Assembly: GCF_021432765.1 (NCBI RefSeq)
Contig: NZ_CP058908.1
Span: 2,248,001 to 2,312,000 of the forward strand
Reading direction: 5' to 3'
Origin: Pseudomonas phenolilytica
Lineage (GTDB): Bacteria; Pseudomonadota; Gammaproteobacteria; Pseudomonadales; Pseudomonadaceae
Length of the DNA stretch: 64,000 bases
Each line of letters starts with the position of its first letter. Position 1 is the stretch's first letter. Positions 38,975 through 48,951 of this stretch are shown piece by piece. Position numbers and translations under genes: made by a program. A model generated the notes under the pieces. It saw only the letters and a list, made by a program, of their open reading frames with translations, ran no database searches and had not been told where the DNA came from.

Positions 38975-39022
38975 CTACGGCATAATGCGGCGCGCCTGTT
39001 GCCCCGAGATTCTTCACCGCCC

Positions 39023-39295
39023 ATGACCGTCGCCGATTCAAAGCCTTGGTATGTCTATCTGGTGCGTGCCGCCAATGGCGCGCTGTACTGCGGCATCAGC
39101 GACGACGCTCAGCGGCGCTTCGCCGAGCATCAGCGGGGGCGCGGCGCGCGCTTCTTCCATTCCAGCCCGGCGATGGCGCTGGTGTATGTCGAGGCCTGTG
39201 CTGACAAGGGCGCGGCGCTGCGGCGCGAAATCGCCATCAAGCGCCTGAGCAAGAGCGCCAAGGAGCGGTTGGTGACCGAAACCCCGGCGTCGTGA
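39023..39295 (+). CDS. GIY-YIG nuclease family protein (YhbQ/UPF0213)
   Basis: A 90-aa single-domain protein with GIY-YIG features: [20 protein letters not shown] near the start, the conserved Arg in [10 protein letters not shown], and the C-terminal [14 protein letters not shown]. This small class is annotated as a possible DNA-binding nuclease; its cellular role is unclear. The ATG at 39023 is the first that yields the domain start. It lies in a 258-nt divergent region with mltF. Confidence 0.88.
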   Translation: MTVADSKPWYVYLVRAANGALYCGISDDAQRRFAEHQRGRGARFFHSSPAMALVYVEACADKGAALRREIAIKRLSKSAKERLVTETPAS

Positions 39296-39377
39296 ATGAC
39301 GCATCAATCGGCCGATAGGCTGGCGTCGGCCGAGCGTCTAAGCTGAGGCTCTTTCCTACATCCGGCGGAGCCTGTCC

Positions 39378-40316
39378 ATGCACGAGCTGATCCTGCACCA
39401 CTATCCCACCTCGCCCTTTGCCGAGAAGGCGCGTCTGCTGCTGGGCTTCAAACAGCTGTCGTGGCGCTCGGTGCTGATTCCGCCGGTGATGCCCAAGCCC
39501 GATCTGACTGCGCTGACCGGCGGCTACCGGCGCACGCCGGTGCTGCAGGTCGGTGCCGACGTGTACTGCGACACCGCGTTGATCGCCCGGCGCCTGGAGG
39601 CTGAGAAGGCTACGCCTGAGCTGTTTCCCGAGGGCCAGGAGTTCAACGTCGCGGTGCTCGCCGCATGGGCTGATTCGGTGCTGTTCCTTACTGCGGTGAG
39701 CCTGGTGTTCCAGCCGGAGTCGATGGCGTTGCGCTTTGCCAATGTGCCCAAGGAATTCGTCGAGACCTTCGGCAAGGATCGTGCGCAGCTGTTCAGCAAC
39801 GGCAGCGTCAGCCGCGTTTCGCTGGCGCAGGCGAAGAACGACTGGCCGACCTACATGGCGCGGCTGCAGCAGCAGCTGGCGCGCAGCGAGGGTGAGTTCC
39901 TGTTCGGTGCCGCGCCGTCGCTGGCCGATTTTGCCGTGGCGCACTGCCTGTGGTTCCTGCGGGCGACGCCGGTGACCGCGCCGCTGGTGGACGATTACCC
40001 GGATGTCCGCGCTTGGTTGGGCAAGGTGCTGGGCGTCGGGCATGGCTCGTTCAGCGAGCTGCCGGCCGAGCACGCATTGCAGATCGCCCGCGAGGCGACG
40101 CCGGCGGCCTTGCCGGATGAGCCGTTCGCCGAGCCGAACGGCTTCGCCCAGGGGCAGCGCGTGGTGATCCGTGCGGTGGATTACGGCAGCGATCCGGTGG
40201 AGGGCGAGCTGCTGTTCGCCGGCAGCGAGGAACTGATCCTGCGCCGCGAAGACGCGCGCGCAGGTGTGGTCCACGTGCATTTCCCGCGCCTGGGTTACCG
40301 CATCGAAGCCTGCTAA
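39378..40316 (+). CDS. Glutathione S-transferase-like protein
   Basis: A 312-aa protein. The N-terminal thioredoxin-like half (residues 1-80) reads HHYPTSPFAEKARLLLGFKQ and includes the cis-proline segment RRTPVLQVGADVYCDTALIA. An all-helical half follows, with FGAAPSLADFAVAHCLWFLR. The last 70 residues extend beyond a normal GST and are of unknown role. The substrate is unknown. It stands alone after the GIY-YIG gene. Confidence 0.85.
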   Translation: MHELILHHYPTSPFAEKARLLLGFKQLSWRSVLIPPVMPKPDLTALTGGYRRTPVLQVGADVYCDTALIARRLEAEKATPELFPEGQEFNVAVLAAWADSVLFLTAVSLVFQPESMALRFANVPKEFVETFGKDRAQLFSNGSVSRVSLAQAKNDWPTYMARLQQQLARSEGEFLFGAAPSLADFAVAHCLWFLRATPVTAPLVDDYPDVRAWLGKVLGVGHGSFSELPAEHALQIAREATPAALPDEPFAEPNGFAQGQRVVIRAVDYGSDPVEGELLFAGSEELILRREDARAGVVHVHFPRLGYRIEAC

Positions 40317-40322
40317 GGGGCG

Positions 40323-41168
40323 TCAGCGGGCAGGTTGCGGTGCGCGTTCGGCGGGCAGCTGGGCGGCCAGATCGCGGAAATAGGCGACGCGCTCGTAGCA
40401 CAGCGTCAGTTCGCCGCTGATGCGGTTGAACCAGGCGTCGGGCGCGCCGCAGGTGGTCATGCGCAGCGTGAGGTCGCGCGGCAGGTCGAAGGCCTCGCTC
40501 GCCTTGCGCGCCACCGCTTCCAGCTCGCCGCTGGCGCGGATTTTTTGATGCAGCGCCGCCGCGTCCGCCAGATGGCCCGGCGGATCGTCGTAGACCACGG
40601 CGATCCGATGCCGCGGTGTGCCGGGCGCCGGCGGTTGCAGGCGCTCGCGCAGCCAGCGCACGGCGTGCGCTACCTGCTGGTATTCCTCGGGGCAGTAGAG
40701 CGCGCGCTCGGCCGGCAGCCCGCTGACGTCGAGCACCCAGTCGAGCCGGTCCGGGTCGCTGCCGTAGGCCAGGCAGGCGATGTTGTAGAAGCGCTGCGCA
40801 TCCAGCGCATGGCTGTCCCAGAGCGCGATACCGTCGCCGTTGCGCTCGGCGTTGCGCCATTCCAGCCGCCAGTAGTCGGCGACGTCCATCAGCTTGGCGT
40901 AGAACGCGGCGTCATGCTGGCGGTCGTGCAGCAGAAACAGCCCCATGAAACCGAGCTGGTCGGCGGCATCTTCCTCGCGGCCGAGCACGGGCAGGCCGAG
41001 TTCGCTGATCAGCAGATGCCCCATTTCGTGCATCAGGGTGAATTCGGCATTGGCCACGGTGAAGCGCAGCGCCTGCGCGGACAGGCCGGGCGCCTGCTCC
41101 TGCGCGGCAGCCGGGGCGACGAGGCTGGCCAGCAGCCAGCCCAGCGCGGTCAGCGCCGGGGTTCGCAC
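40323..41168 (-). CDS. DUF4344 family putative metallopeptidase
   Basis: A 281-aa exported protein with signal peptide (LTALGWLLASLVAPAAA). The zinc-peptidase motif HEMGH is in FTLMHEMGHLLISELGLPVL, followed by EEDAADQLGF, which may supply a third ligand. The chosen start is the GTG at 41168, with AAGG 6 nt upstream; it overlaps the 3' end of the PPK2 gene by 19 nt. An ATG at 41219 would add residues before the signal peptide. Its substrate is unknown. Confidence 0.75.
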   Translation of the reverse strand: MRTPALTALGWLLASLVAPAAAQEQAPGLSAQALRFTVANAEFTLMHEMGHLLISELGLPVLGREEDAADQLGFMGLFLLHDRQHDAAFYAKLMDVADYWRLEWRNAERNGDGIALWDSHALDAQRFYNIACLAYGSDPDRLDWVLDVSGLPAERALYCPEEYQQVAHAVRWLRERLQPPAPGTPRHRIAVVYDDPPGHLADAAALHQKIRASGELEAVARKASEAFDLPRDLTLRMTTCGAPDAWFNRISGELTLCYERVAYFRDLAAQLPAERAPQPAR

Positions 41169-41986
41169 GCAATGCCTTGCAGATCGTCGGCGCTGAAGGG
41201 CGCCGGCCGCTGCGGCCAATCCTGTGCCAGCTGTTCAAGCTCCCGGGCGAGCAGGCTGGCGACGAGCAGGTCGCGCAGCCAGCGATGATCGGCGGGGATC
41301 ACATACCAGGGTGCGTTCGGCAGATGGCTGGCGGCGAGCACCTCGGCCCAGCGCGCCTCGCGGTGGGCGAAGTCGCGGTGATCGTCGAGATCGCTGGCGC
41401 TCAGCTTCCAGCGCTTGTTCGGCTGCTCCAGACGCTGATGCAGGCGGCGCTTCTGCTCGGCGCAGGAAATCTGCAAGTAGCACTTCAGCGGGCGGATGTG
41501 CAGGCTCGGCAGTTCCTCTTCCAGCGCGCGGATCGCCGCCTGCCGCGGCGCCAAATCGGCGGTCTCGCACAGGCCGTCGCGCAGGTCGCTGACCAGTGCC
41601 TCGTAATAGCTGCGGTCGAAGATGGCGAGCGTGCCGGGCGCGGGCAGACGCCGCCGATAGCGCCAGAGGAAGTCGTGCGCGCGCTCCTCGGCATTCGGCG
41701 CCTGGAAGCTGCTGGCGGCCAGCGCCAGCGGGTCGAGCCCGCTCAGTACGCGACGAATGACACCATTCTTGCCGGCGCAGTCGGGGCCTTGCAGCACCAG
41801 CAGCAAGGCAGCGTGGCGATTGGCCCAGAGCATGGTCAGCCGTTCGCGCAGCCAGCCCTTGAGCGTGAGCAGTTGCGCCTGTGCCTGCGCCTTGTCCAGA
41901 CCGTACTGACGGGCGGGGTCGCCGGCCAGCGGCGCCGCTGGGTTGCACAGGCAATCATCGAGAATGGCATCGGGCAGGCGCGACAT
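41150..41986 (-). CDS. Polyphosphate kinase 2 family protein (PPK2)
   Basis: A 278-aa protein that would transfer phosphate between polyphosphate and nucleotides. The Walker A-like loop is LQGPDCAGKNGVIRRVLSGL near residue 65. The lid region has PNAEERAHDFLWRY, and Walker B is IFDRSYYEALVSD. The loop has Cys and Asn where most PPK2 enzymes have DAAGKGG, so its activity class is uncertain. It is followed by the DUF4344 gene with an overlap, suggesting a two-gene unit. Confidence 0.85.
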   Translation of the reverse strand: MSRLPDAILDDCLCNPAAPLAGDPARQYGLDKAQAQAQLLTLKGWLRERLTMLWANRHAALLLVLQGPDCAGKNGVIRRVLSGLDPLALAASSFQAPNAEERAHDFLWRYRRRLPAPGTLAIFDRSYYEALVSDLRDGLCETADLAPRQAAIRALEEELPSLHIRPLKCYLQISCAEQKRRLHQRLEQPNKRWKLSASDLDDHRDFAHREARWAEVLAASHLPNAPWYVIPADHRWLRDLLVASLLARELEQLAQDWPQRPAPFSADDLQGIACEPRR

Positions 41987-42002
41987 GAGGGGCCTCGGGT
42001 GA

Positions 42003-43010
42003 TCAGTCCTTGCGGCGTTTGAGCTGGTCTTTCAGCTGCGTCGGCAACTGGCGGATGATCAGCATGTCGCGCGCCTCGTCGTACTCGATCTTCGAGCCCA
42101 GCAAGTGCGACTCGAAGCTGATCGACAGACCCTCGGCGCGCCCGGTGAAGCGGCGAAACTGGTTCAGGGTGCGCTTGTCCGGCGGAATCTCCGGCGACAG
42201 CCCGTAGTCCTTGTTGCGGATGTGGTCGTAGAACGCCTTCGGGCGGTCCTCGTCGATCACCCCGGACAGCTCTTCGAGGGTCATCGGCTGACCGAGCTTG
42301 GCCTGCGTGCTGGCATAGTCGACCAGTGCGCTGGTTTTCTCGCGGGCCTGCTCTTCGGGCAGGTCCTCACTTTCGACGAAATCGCTGAACGCCTTGAGCA
42401 GCGTGCGGGTCTCGCCCGGCGCATCGACGCCTTCCTGGCAGCCGATGAAGTCGCGGAAGTATTCCGAAACCTTCTTGCCGTTCTTGCCCTTGATGAAGGA
42501 GATGTACTGCCGGGACTGCTTGTTGTTCTGCCACTCGGAAATGTTGATGCGCGCGGCGAGGTGCAACTGGCCGAGGTCGAGGTGTCGGGCCGGCGCCACG
42601 TCCAGCGCGTCGGTGACGGTCACGCCTTCGCTGTGATGCAGCAGGGCGATGGCCAGGTAGTCGGTCATGCCTTGCTGGTAGTGGGCGAACAGCACGTGGC
42701 CGCCGGTGGAAAGGTTGGATTCTTCCATCAGCTTCTGCAGGTGCTCGACCGCCTGGCGGCTGAACGCGGTGAAGTCGCTCGCCTGGTCCAGGTACTGGCC
42801 CAGCCAGCCGCTGAACGGGTAGGCACCGGACTCCTCGTGGAAATAGCCCCAGGCCTTGCCCTGCTTGGCGTTGTAGCTCTCGTTGAGGTCGGCCAGCAGG
42901 TTTTCCATCGCCTGCGAGGCGCCTAGCTCGGAGTCGCGCGCATGGAGCACGGCAGGGCTGCCGTCGGGCTTTTTCTCGATCAGATGAACAATGCAGTGGC
43001 GAATCGGCAT
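42003..43010 (-). CDS. yejK: Nucleoid-associated protein YejK (NdpA)
   Basis: A 335-aa protein, the same length as E. coli YejK. It begins [20 protein letters not shown] and contains [19 protein letters not shown] and the [20 protein letters not shown] segment typical of NdpA/YejK. The family binds nucleoid DNA. It lies 16 nt upstream of PPK2 and in the same direction, but a functional link is not evident. Confidence 0.95.
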   Translation of the reverse strand: MPIRHCIVHLIEKKPDGSPAVLHARDSELGASQAMENLLADLNESYNAKQGKAWGYFHEESGAYPFSGWLGQYLDQASDFTAFSRQAVEHLQKLMEESNLSTGGHVLFAHYQQGMTDYLAIALLHHSEGVTVTDALDVAPARHLDLGQLHLAARINISEWQNNKQSRQYISFIKGKNGKKVSEYFRDFIGCQEGVDAPGETRTLLKAFSDFVESEDLPEEQAREKTSALVDYASTQAKLGQPMTLEELSGVIDEDRPKAFYDHIRNKDYGLSPEIPPDKRTLNQFRRFTGRAEGLSISFESHLLGSKIEYDEARDMLIIRQLPTQLKDQLKRRKD

Positions 43011-43136
43011 GGGCTACTCATTCAGGGAGGGGCAGAACAGCTGCAGTTTAACCGAGCGGGACAGTCCGATGAGCAGTTGCGGCGCTAGGGGGAGCACTGA
43101 GTAAACTGGCCGTCTTTTCCCAAGGAATGAACACTG

Positions 43137-44351
43137 ATGACTTCGGCATGGCGTACCTGCGGCTGGATGCTGCTCGGCAGCTCGTTGATCCTCGCGCTGT
43201 CGCTCGGTGTGCGGCATGGCTTTGGCCTGTTCCTGCCGCCGATGAGCGCGGAGTTCGGTTGGGGGCGTGAGGTATTCGCCTTTGCCATCGCGCTGCAGAA
43301 CCTGATCTGGGGGCTGGCGCAGCCGGTCACCGGCGCGCTGGCCGATCGCTTCGGCGTCGCGCGCGCGGTGCTGGTCGGCGGCATTCTCTATGCGATCGGC
43401 CTGGTGCTGATGGCCAGTGCGGACACACCGCTGGCGCTGAGCCTGAGTGCCGGTGTGCTGATCGGCCTGGGGCTTTCGGGAACCTCCTTCTCGGTGATTC
43501 TCGGGGCGGTGGGGCGTGCCGTGCCGATGGAGAAGCGCAGCATGGCGATGGGCATCGCCGCCGCGGCCGGTTCGTTCGGCCAGTTCATCATGCTGCCGGG
43601 CAGCCTCGGGCTGATCGAGTGGCTGGGCTGGTCCTCGGCGCTGCTGGCGCTGGGGCTGCTGATCGCGCTGATCGTGCCGCTGGCGGCGATGATGCGCGGC
43701 GACCGCCAGGCGCCGGTGCCGCCGGGCGCGCAGCAGTCGCTTGGCGAGGCGCTGCGTGAGGCGGTCGGGCATTCCGGGTTTCGCCTGCTGGCGCTGGGAT
43801 TCTTCGTCTGCGGCTTCCAGGTGGTATTCATCGGCGTGCATTTGCCGGCCTATCTGGTCGATCAGCACCTGCCGGCGCAGGTCGGCACCACGGTGCTGGC
43901 GCTGGTCGGGCTGTTCAATATCGTCGGCACCTACACCGCCGGTTGGCTGGGCAGCTGCTATTCGAAACCGCGCTTGCTGGCGGCCTTGTATCTGATTCGT
44001 GGGGTGGTGATCAGCGCGTTTCTGCTGGCACCGCTGAGCGTGTGGAGCGCCTATGCGTTCGGTGTCGCGATGGGGTTGCTGTGGCTGTCCACGGTGCCGC
44101 TGACCAACGGCACGGTGGCGACGATGTTCGGCGTGCGCAATCTGTCGATGCTCGGCGGGATTGCCTTCCTGTTCCATCAGATCGGTTCGTTCTTCGGTGG
44201 CTGGCTGGGCGGCTGGCTGTACGACCGTACCGGCAGTTACGACCTGGTCTGGCAGATCGCGATCGCCCTCAGCCTGATGGCGGCGGCGTTGAACTGGCCG
44301 ATCCGCGAGCAGCCGGTGGCGCGGCTGCGCGCCGCGCAGGCGGGTGGGTGA
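43137..44351 (+). CDS. MFS transporter
   Basis: A 404-aa inner-membrane protein with about 12 hydrophobic segments. The MFS loop is TGALADRFGVARAVLVGGIL near residue 65, and the second half carries GGWLYDRTGSYDLVWQIAIA. General style resembles the oxalate/formate or monocarboxylate MFS groups; the substrate is unknown. It overlaps the next small gene by one base (TGATG). Confidence 0.87.
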   Translation: MTSAWRTCGWMLLGSSLILALSLGVRHGFGLFLPPMSAEFGWGREVFAFAIALQNLIWGLAQPVTGALADRFGVARAVLVGGILYAIGLVLMASADTPLALSLSAGVLIGLGLSGTSFSVILGAVGRAVPMEKRSMAMGIAAAAGSFGQFIMLPGSLGLIEWLGWSSALLALGLLIALIVPLAAMMRGDRQAPVPPGAQQSLGEALREAVGHSGFRLLALGFFVCGFQVVFIGVHLPAYLVDQHLPAQVGTTVLALVGLFNIVGTYTAGWLGSCYSKPRLLAALYLIRGVVISAFLLAPLSVWSAYAFGVAMGLLWLSTVPLTNGTVATMFGVRNLSMLGGIAFLFHQIGSFFGGWLGGWLYDRTGSYDLVWQIAIALSLMAAALNWPIREQPVARLRAAQAGG

Positions 44352-44473
44352 TGCGCCGGCTGGGATTCGCCGTGGTGCTGGCCGCGCTGCTCGGCGGTCT
44401 GCTCCTGCTGGCGTGGCTCGGCTGGCAGCGTGGCGGTTTGGCGCTGCTGCAGCTGGGAATGGGGATTTGTTGA
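44351..44473 (+). CDS. Small single-pass membrane protein (40 aa)
   Basis: This 40-codon frame starts at the ATG overlapping the MFS stop (TGATG), so it would be translated by coupling. The product is one hydrophobic helix (FAVVLAALLGGLLLLAWLGW), then RGGLALLQLGMGIC with a C-terminal cysteine. The organised frame and tight coupling support it as a gene, although it is short. It could be a small partner of the MFS protein; this is inference. Confidence 0.6.
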   Translation: MRRLGFAVVLAALLGGLLLLAWLGWQRGGLALLQLGMGIC

Positions 44474-44623
44474 GCGGTTCGCCGCCGTTCGGAAAAAATC
44501 GCCGCGTGTACGGAATCAAATCGCCGTTGTCGGGTTCCAACGAGCGAGGCGGCAATCTCTGTCGCAGAACCGTAATCAAAGCACTGTAAAAAGCTGCTGC
44601 ACGCAGTTTTATGGAGCCCACAC

Positions 44624-44815
44624 ATGACCACCCTCACCGAACTCGCCCAGCACATCGCCAAGCTCTATCCTTTGCAGGACAAGCGCGCCGGCAAGCGCTA
44701 TCGCGTGGTGGGCGAACTGGCCGGCATGACCGAGCTGGAAGAAATCAACGGTGAACCGCGCTACATCCAGACGCTGGCGCTGAAGAACAAGCAGCTTTGG
44801 GATCTGGTGGTCTGA
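44624..44815 (+). CDS. Conserved-looking small hypothetical protein (63 aa)
   Basis: A 63-aa soluble, charged protein without recognised domain (AQHIAKLYPLQDKRAGKRYR). The ATG follows GGAG by about 7 nt. It sits between the small membrane gene and the convergent rlmF gene, which ends 12 nt later. It is likely a real gene of unknown function. Confidence 0.65.
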   Translation: MTTLTELAQHIAKLYPLQDKRAGKRYRVVGELAGMTELEEINGEPRYIQTLALKNKQLWDLVV

Positions 44816-44826
44816 TCGCCGCCCGA

Positions 44827-45819
44827 TCAGGCCTGTTGTTGTAACCCACGCCGTGCGCGCCATTGCGCACGCTGATCCACGTCGAGAAAGGTCCATGCCA
44901 CGAAGCGGCTGCGCTTCTGGCCCTGGGCCATGTCCAGCGTCCGTACCTCCCGCGCCCCTAGCCTGCGCAGCCTGGCCTGCAGCGGGGCGACGTTGCCGCC
45001 TTTCGAGACCAGCGTGCTGAACCAGCAGATCTGCTGGCTGACCGCCACGCTTTCCTCGGCCAGCCGGGCGATGAACGCCGCCTCACCGCCCTCGCACCAC
45101 AGCTCCGCTGCCTGTCCGCCGAAGTTCAACACGGGCAGCTTGCGCTTGGGGTCGAGCTTGCCGAGGTTGCGCCATTTGCGCTGGCTGCCGGCCGTCGCTT
45201 CGCTGACCGAGGCATGAAACGGCGGGTTGCACAGGCTGAGATCGAAGCGCTCGTTCGCCTGCAGCAGACCCTGGAAGATGTGCCGGCGATCAGGCTGCCG
45301 GCGCAGCTCGATGGCGTCGCTCAGCCGGTTCGCCGCGACGATCGTCTGCGCGGTGTTCAGTGCGACGGTGTCGATATCCGAGCCGGTGAAGCGCCAGCCG
45401 TACTCGCAGTGGCCGATCAGCGGATAGATGCAGTTGGCCCCGGTGCCGATATCCAGCGCATGGATCTGCCGGCCGCGCGGAATGCTTCCGGCGTTGTCGG
45501 CGGCCAGCAGGTCGGCCAGGCCGTGCAGGTAGTCGGCGCGCCCGGGTACGGGCGGGCACAGGTAGCCGGCTGGGATGTCCCAGTGCTCGATCCCGTAGAA
45601 CTGCTTGAGCAGCGCGCGGTTGAATACCTTCACCGCGGCCGGGTCGGCGAAATCGATGCTCTGCTTGCCGTACGGATTGACGATGACGAAGTCGGCCAGC
45701 GCCGGGCAGCCGGCGATCAGCGCAGGGAAATCGTAGCGCCCGCTGTGGCGGTTGCGCGGATGCAGGAGCGGGCGGTCGGGCTTGGCGCTGGCCGGGGCCT
45801 TGGGTTTGCGGACGGACAT
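44827..45819 (-). CDS. rlmF: 23S rRNA (adenine-1618-N6)-methyltransferase RlmF
   Basis: A 330-aa SAM-dependent methyltransferase that modifies A1618 of 23S rRNA. Family features are [40 protein letters not shown], the SAM loop [14 protein letters not shown] and the catalytic NPPF in [11 protein letters not shown]. The ATG at 45819 gives the family N-terminus; the frame upstream is open but not coding. Confidence 0.95.
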   Translation of the reverse strand: MSVRKPKAPASAKPDRPLLHPRNRHSGRYDFPALIAGCPALADFVIVNPYGKQSIDFADPAAVKVFNRALLKQFYGIEHWDIPAGYLCPPVPGRADYLHGLADLLAADNAGSIPRGRQIHALDIGTGANCIYPLIGHCEYGWRFTGSDIDTVALNTAQTIVAANRLSDAIELRRQPDRRHIFQGLLQANERFDLSLCNPPFHASVSEATAGSQRKWRNLGKLDPKRKLPVLNFGGQAAELWCEGGEAAFIARLAEESVAVSQQICWFSTLVSKGGNVAPLQARLRRLGAREVRTLDMAQGQKRSRFVAWTFLDVDQRAQWRARRGLQQQA

Positions 45820-45865
45820 GGTGGGACGAATCGCTGCGAACGGGGCGCGCATTGTCCCACAGGTT

Positions 45866-47035
45866 TCACCGCCGGCGCGGCACCGCCAGCATCCATAGCA
45901 AGCCCCAGAGCAGCGCGCCGGCGCCGAGCCAGAAGGCGCTGTGCAGGCTGCCGCCGACACCCATCCAGAGGCTGGTCAGCCAGGGCGCGGCGAGCTGGGT
46001 CAGGCCGTACAGGGCAATCAGCGCCGCGGACAGGCGCGGCCCCTGATGCGGATGCAGCGTACGCGCCAGGCGCTGGGTCAGCAGCACGGTGCCGAGGAAG
46101 GTGCCACCGACCAGCACCGCGCAGAGCAGGATGCCGCTCGCGCCGGGTAACAGCAGCACCGCCAGCACGCCGAGCAGTTGCATCAAGTAGCTCAGACGCA
46201 GTGCGATATCGTCGCCAAGGCGCACGCCCAGGCGGTTCCACAGCCAAGGCGAAGGCAGGGTCGACAGGGCGACCACCAACCAGCTGCCATCGATGAGGAA
46301 ATCGCCGGGCTCGACCTGCAATCTCGCGATCATCGGCAGGAAGGTCATCGGCAGGATGTAGCCCATGCCGGCGCCGGCATAGGAGAGGAACAGCGGCGTG
46401 CTGGCCCGGTCGAACAGCCGGCCGCTGGGTGCCGTGGCCGGATCGCCGGCCGGCGTTTCGTTCGGCAGATCCAGCTTCGCCAGCTGGCGCCAGCCCCACC
46501 AGGCCAGCGGCAGCGACAGCAGCGCCGCCGGCCACCAGCGCTCGGCACCCTGCAGCAGTCCATCGCTCAGGCTGACCAGCAGACTGGAGACGATCAGCCC
46601 GACGCAGACGCCCAGATAGACAAGGCCGCTGGACGACGCGCGCTGATGGCGAGCCAGCCACTCGAGAATCAACGATGGCGCCTGCACGAACACCAGGCCG
46701 TTGGCGATGCCGTTGGCCAGACGCAGCGCGGCGAGCGCATCGGGCGATTGCGCCTGGGTTTGCAGCAGTGCGCTGAGCAGATGCAGCGCCAGTGCCCAGG
46801 GCAGGCTGCGGCGAATCTGCGCAACGCGGTGCCAGCGCAACGCGAGCAGCGCGCCGATCAGATAACCAAGGTAGTTCCAGCTGGCGATGCTGGCGCCCTG
46901 CTGCACGCTGAGCAGGCCATCTTCCACCAACCAGGGCAGCAGGGGGGTGTAGACGAAGCGACCGAGGCCGTGGACGACCAGCAGCAGCGTGGCGCCGGCG
47001 AGCAGAACCGGGAACAGGGCAGGGCGGTGCGACAT
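45866..47035 (-). CDS. YbfB/YjiJ-type MFS transporter
   Basis: A 389-aa integral membrane protein with about 12 hydrophobic segments. The start [20 protein letters not shown] is the characteristic N-terminus of the YbfB/YjiJ group. [17 protein letters not shown] follows, with [18 protein letters not shown] in the second half. The substrate is unknown. The start at 47035 is chosen to give this N-terminus, since no strong ribosome-binding site is visible. Confidence 0.83.
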   Translation of the reverse strand: MSHRPALFPVLLAGATLLLVVHGLGRFVYTPLLPWLVEDGLLSVQQGASIASWNYLGYLIGALLALRWHRVAQIRRSLPWALALHLLSALLQTQAQSPDALAALRLANGIANGLVFVQAPSLILEWLARHQRASSSGLVYLGVCVGLIVSSLLVSLSDGLLQGAERWWPAALLSLPLAWWGWRQLAKLDLPNETPAGDPATAPSGRLFDRASTPLFLSYAGAGMGYILPMTFLPMIARLQVEPGDFLIDGSWLVVALSTLPSPWLWNRLGVRLGDDIALRLSYLMQLLGVLAVLLLPGASGILLCAVLVGGTFLGTVLLTQRLARTLHPHQGPRLSAALIALYGLTQLAAPWLTSLWMGVGGSLHSAFWLGAGALLWGLLWMLAVPRRR

Positions 47036-47112
47036 GGGGGATTTCTTGTTGGTATGGGAGGCCGAGAGTAACCGCCCACGGCGCCGGCGACCATGCCACT
47101 TATTGCCGGCCA

Positions 47113-48945
47113 TCAGCCCTGGAATGGGAACAGCAACGGCACCAGCAGCAGCGAGACCAGCATCACCAGCAGCGTGAAGGGCACGCCGATGCGCACGAAA
47201 TCGGTGAAGCGGTAATGCCCGGGATTCAGCACCAGGGTGTTCACCGGTGAAGAGACGGGCGTCATGAAGGCGGCCGAGGCGGCCAGCGCGACGGTCATGG
47301 CGAAGGGATAGGGCGACGCCCCCAACTGTTCGGCCACCGACAGCGCAATCGGCGCCATCAGCACGGCGGTCGCCGTGTTGGAGATGAACAGCCCGATCAC
47401 GGCGGTGAGCACGAACAGGCAGGCCAGCAGCGCATACGGCCCGGCGTCGCCCAGTAGGCCGATCAGCCCGCTGGTGGCCAGGGCGATGCCACCGGTTTTC
47501 TGCAGCGCCTGGGCGAAGGGCAGCATGCCGACGATCAGAATCAGGCTCTGCCAGTGAATGGCCTTGTAGGCGCTGTCCATGTCGATGCAGCGCAACAGCC
47601 CCATCAGCAGGCAGCCGATCAGCGCTGCCAGCACGTTCGGCACCAGGCCGCTGACCATCAGCGCCACCATCGCCGCCAGGCTTAACAGGGCGAACGGCGC
47701 CCGGCGGGCGGCGGGCGCCACGTCATCCACCTCCGCCGGCAAGCTGAGCACCAGGAAGTCGCGACTCAGGCCCTGCAGACGGTGGATGTGCTTCCAGCTG
47801 CCGGCGACCAGCAGGGTATCGGCTGGCTTGAGCTTCTCGTCCACCAGCAGACCACGCAGCGCCTGGTGATTGCGCCGCAGGCCGACCACGTTGAGCTTGT
47901 GATGACTGCGAAAGCCCAGCTGCTGGATCGTCTTGCCTGGCAGGCTCGAATCGGGTGGCAGCGCGACCTCGGCCAGGCCCAGCTCATGCGAATGATCGGC
48001 GTAATAGGAGCGCGACAGCTGCAGAGGCTCCAGGCCGAGTTCGTCGAAGGCACCGAGCAGGCCGATCGCCGGGCTGGCCAGATCGACCAGCAGCACGTCG
48101 CCGACGAGCAGCTCGGTATTGCCGGTAGCCATCAGCAACAGCTTGCGAAAGCGGTGCTGGCGTTCGATGGCGATCACGTTGATGCCGTACTGCTTGCGCA
48201 GCTCCAGCTCGTCCAGCACGCGGTCGCCGAGGATCGAACCGGGCTTGACGCGTAACCGCCGCTCGCGCTCGTCGAGGCAGTAGGCCTGGGCCAGGTCGGC
48301 CAGCGTCAGGCGCGGTCGCGGCTGTTCATGCCGGTCATTGCCGCCCAGCCAGCGGCGCGCCAGCAGCATGTAGCCGATGCCGAGCAACAGGATGGCGAGG
48401 CCGATGGGCGCGAAGTCGAAGAAGGCGAAGCCGTCCAGGCCGGCACGACGCAATTCGCTGTGCACCACCATGTTCGGCGGCGTGGCGACCAGCGTCAGCA
48501 TGCCGCTGATCAAACCGGCGAATGCCAGCGGCATCATCAGCCGTCGCGGCGACAGCTGCATGCGCGCGGCGATGCCGAGCGCCACGGGAATGAAGATCGC
48601 CACCACGCCGGTGGAGCTCATCACCGAGCCGAGCCCCGCCACGGCCAGCATCAGCAGAATCAGCAGCCGGCTCTCGCTGCTGCCAGCGCGGCGCATCAGC
48701 CAATCGCCCAGGCGGTAGGCGATGCCGGTACGCACCAACCCGTCGCCGATGACGAACAGCGCGGCGATCAGCAGTACGCTGGGGTCGCTGAAGCCGGCCA
48801 GCGCCTCGTCGATGGTCAGCACGCCGGACAGCGGCAGGGCGACCATCGCCAGCAGCGCGACCACATCCATGCGCGGACGGTTGGCGATGAACAGCCCGAC
48901 GCAGATGGCCAGCAGGCCCAGAACCAACAGCAGATCGCCGTTCAT
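47113..48945 (-). CDS. SLC13/DASS-type anion permease with two RCK_C domains
   Basis: A 610-aa membrane protein. The membrane part is split by a soluble middle region. N-terminal helices cover about residues 1-200, with GSVMSSTGVVAIFIPVALGI. A central pair of TrkA-C/RCK_C domains covers about 220-400 (PGSILGDRVLDELELRKQYG and PPDSSLPGKTIQQLGF). C-terminal helices from about 415 end in AFMTPVSSPVNTLVLNPGHY. This is the layout of SLC13-family sulfate or dicarboxylate transporters. The anion is unknown. Confidence 0.88.
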   Translation of the reverse strand: MNGDLLLVLGLLAICVGLFIANRPRMDVVALLAMVALPLSGVLTIDEALAGFSDPSVLLIAALFVIGDGLVRTGIAYRLGDWLMRRAGSSESRLLILLMLAVAGLGSVMSSTGVVAIFIPVALGIAARMQLSPRRLMMPLAFAGLISGMLTLVATPPNMVVHSELRRAGLDGFAFFDFAPIGLAILLLGIGYMLLARRWLGGNDRHEQPRPRLTLADLAQAYCLDERERRLRVKPGSILGDRVLDELELRKQYGINVIAIERQHRFRKLLLMATGNTELLVGDVLLVDLASPAIGLLGAFDELGLEPLQLSRSYYADHSHELGLAEVALPPDSSLPGKTIQQLGFRSHHKLNVVGLRRNHQALRGLLVDEKLKPADTLLVAGSWKHIHRLQGLSRDFLVLSLPAEVDDVAPAARRAPFALLSLAAMVALMVSGLVPNVLAALIGCLLMGLLRCIDMDSAYKAIHWQSLILIVGMLPFAQALQKTGGIALATSGLIGLLGDAGPYALLACLFVLTAVIGLFISNTATAVLMAPIALSVAEQLGASPYPFAMTVALAASAAFMTPVSSPVNTLVLNPGHYRFTDFVRIGVPFTLLVMLVSLLLVPLLFPFQG

Positions 48946-48951
48946 GGAGAG

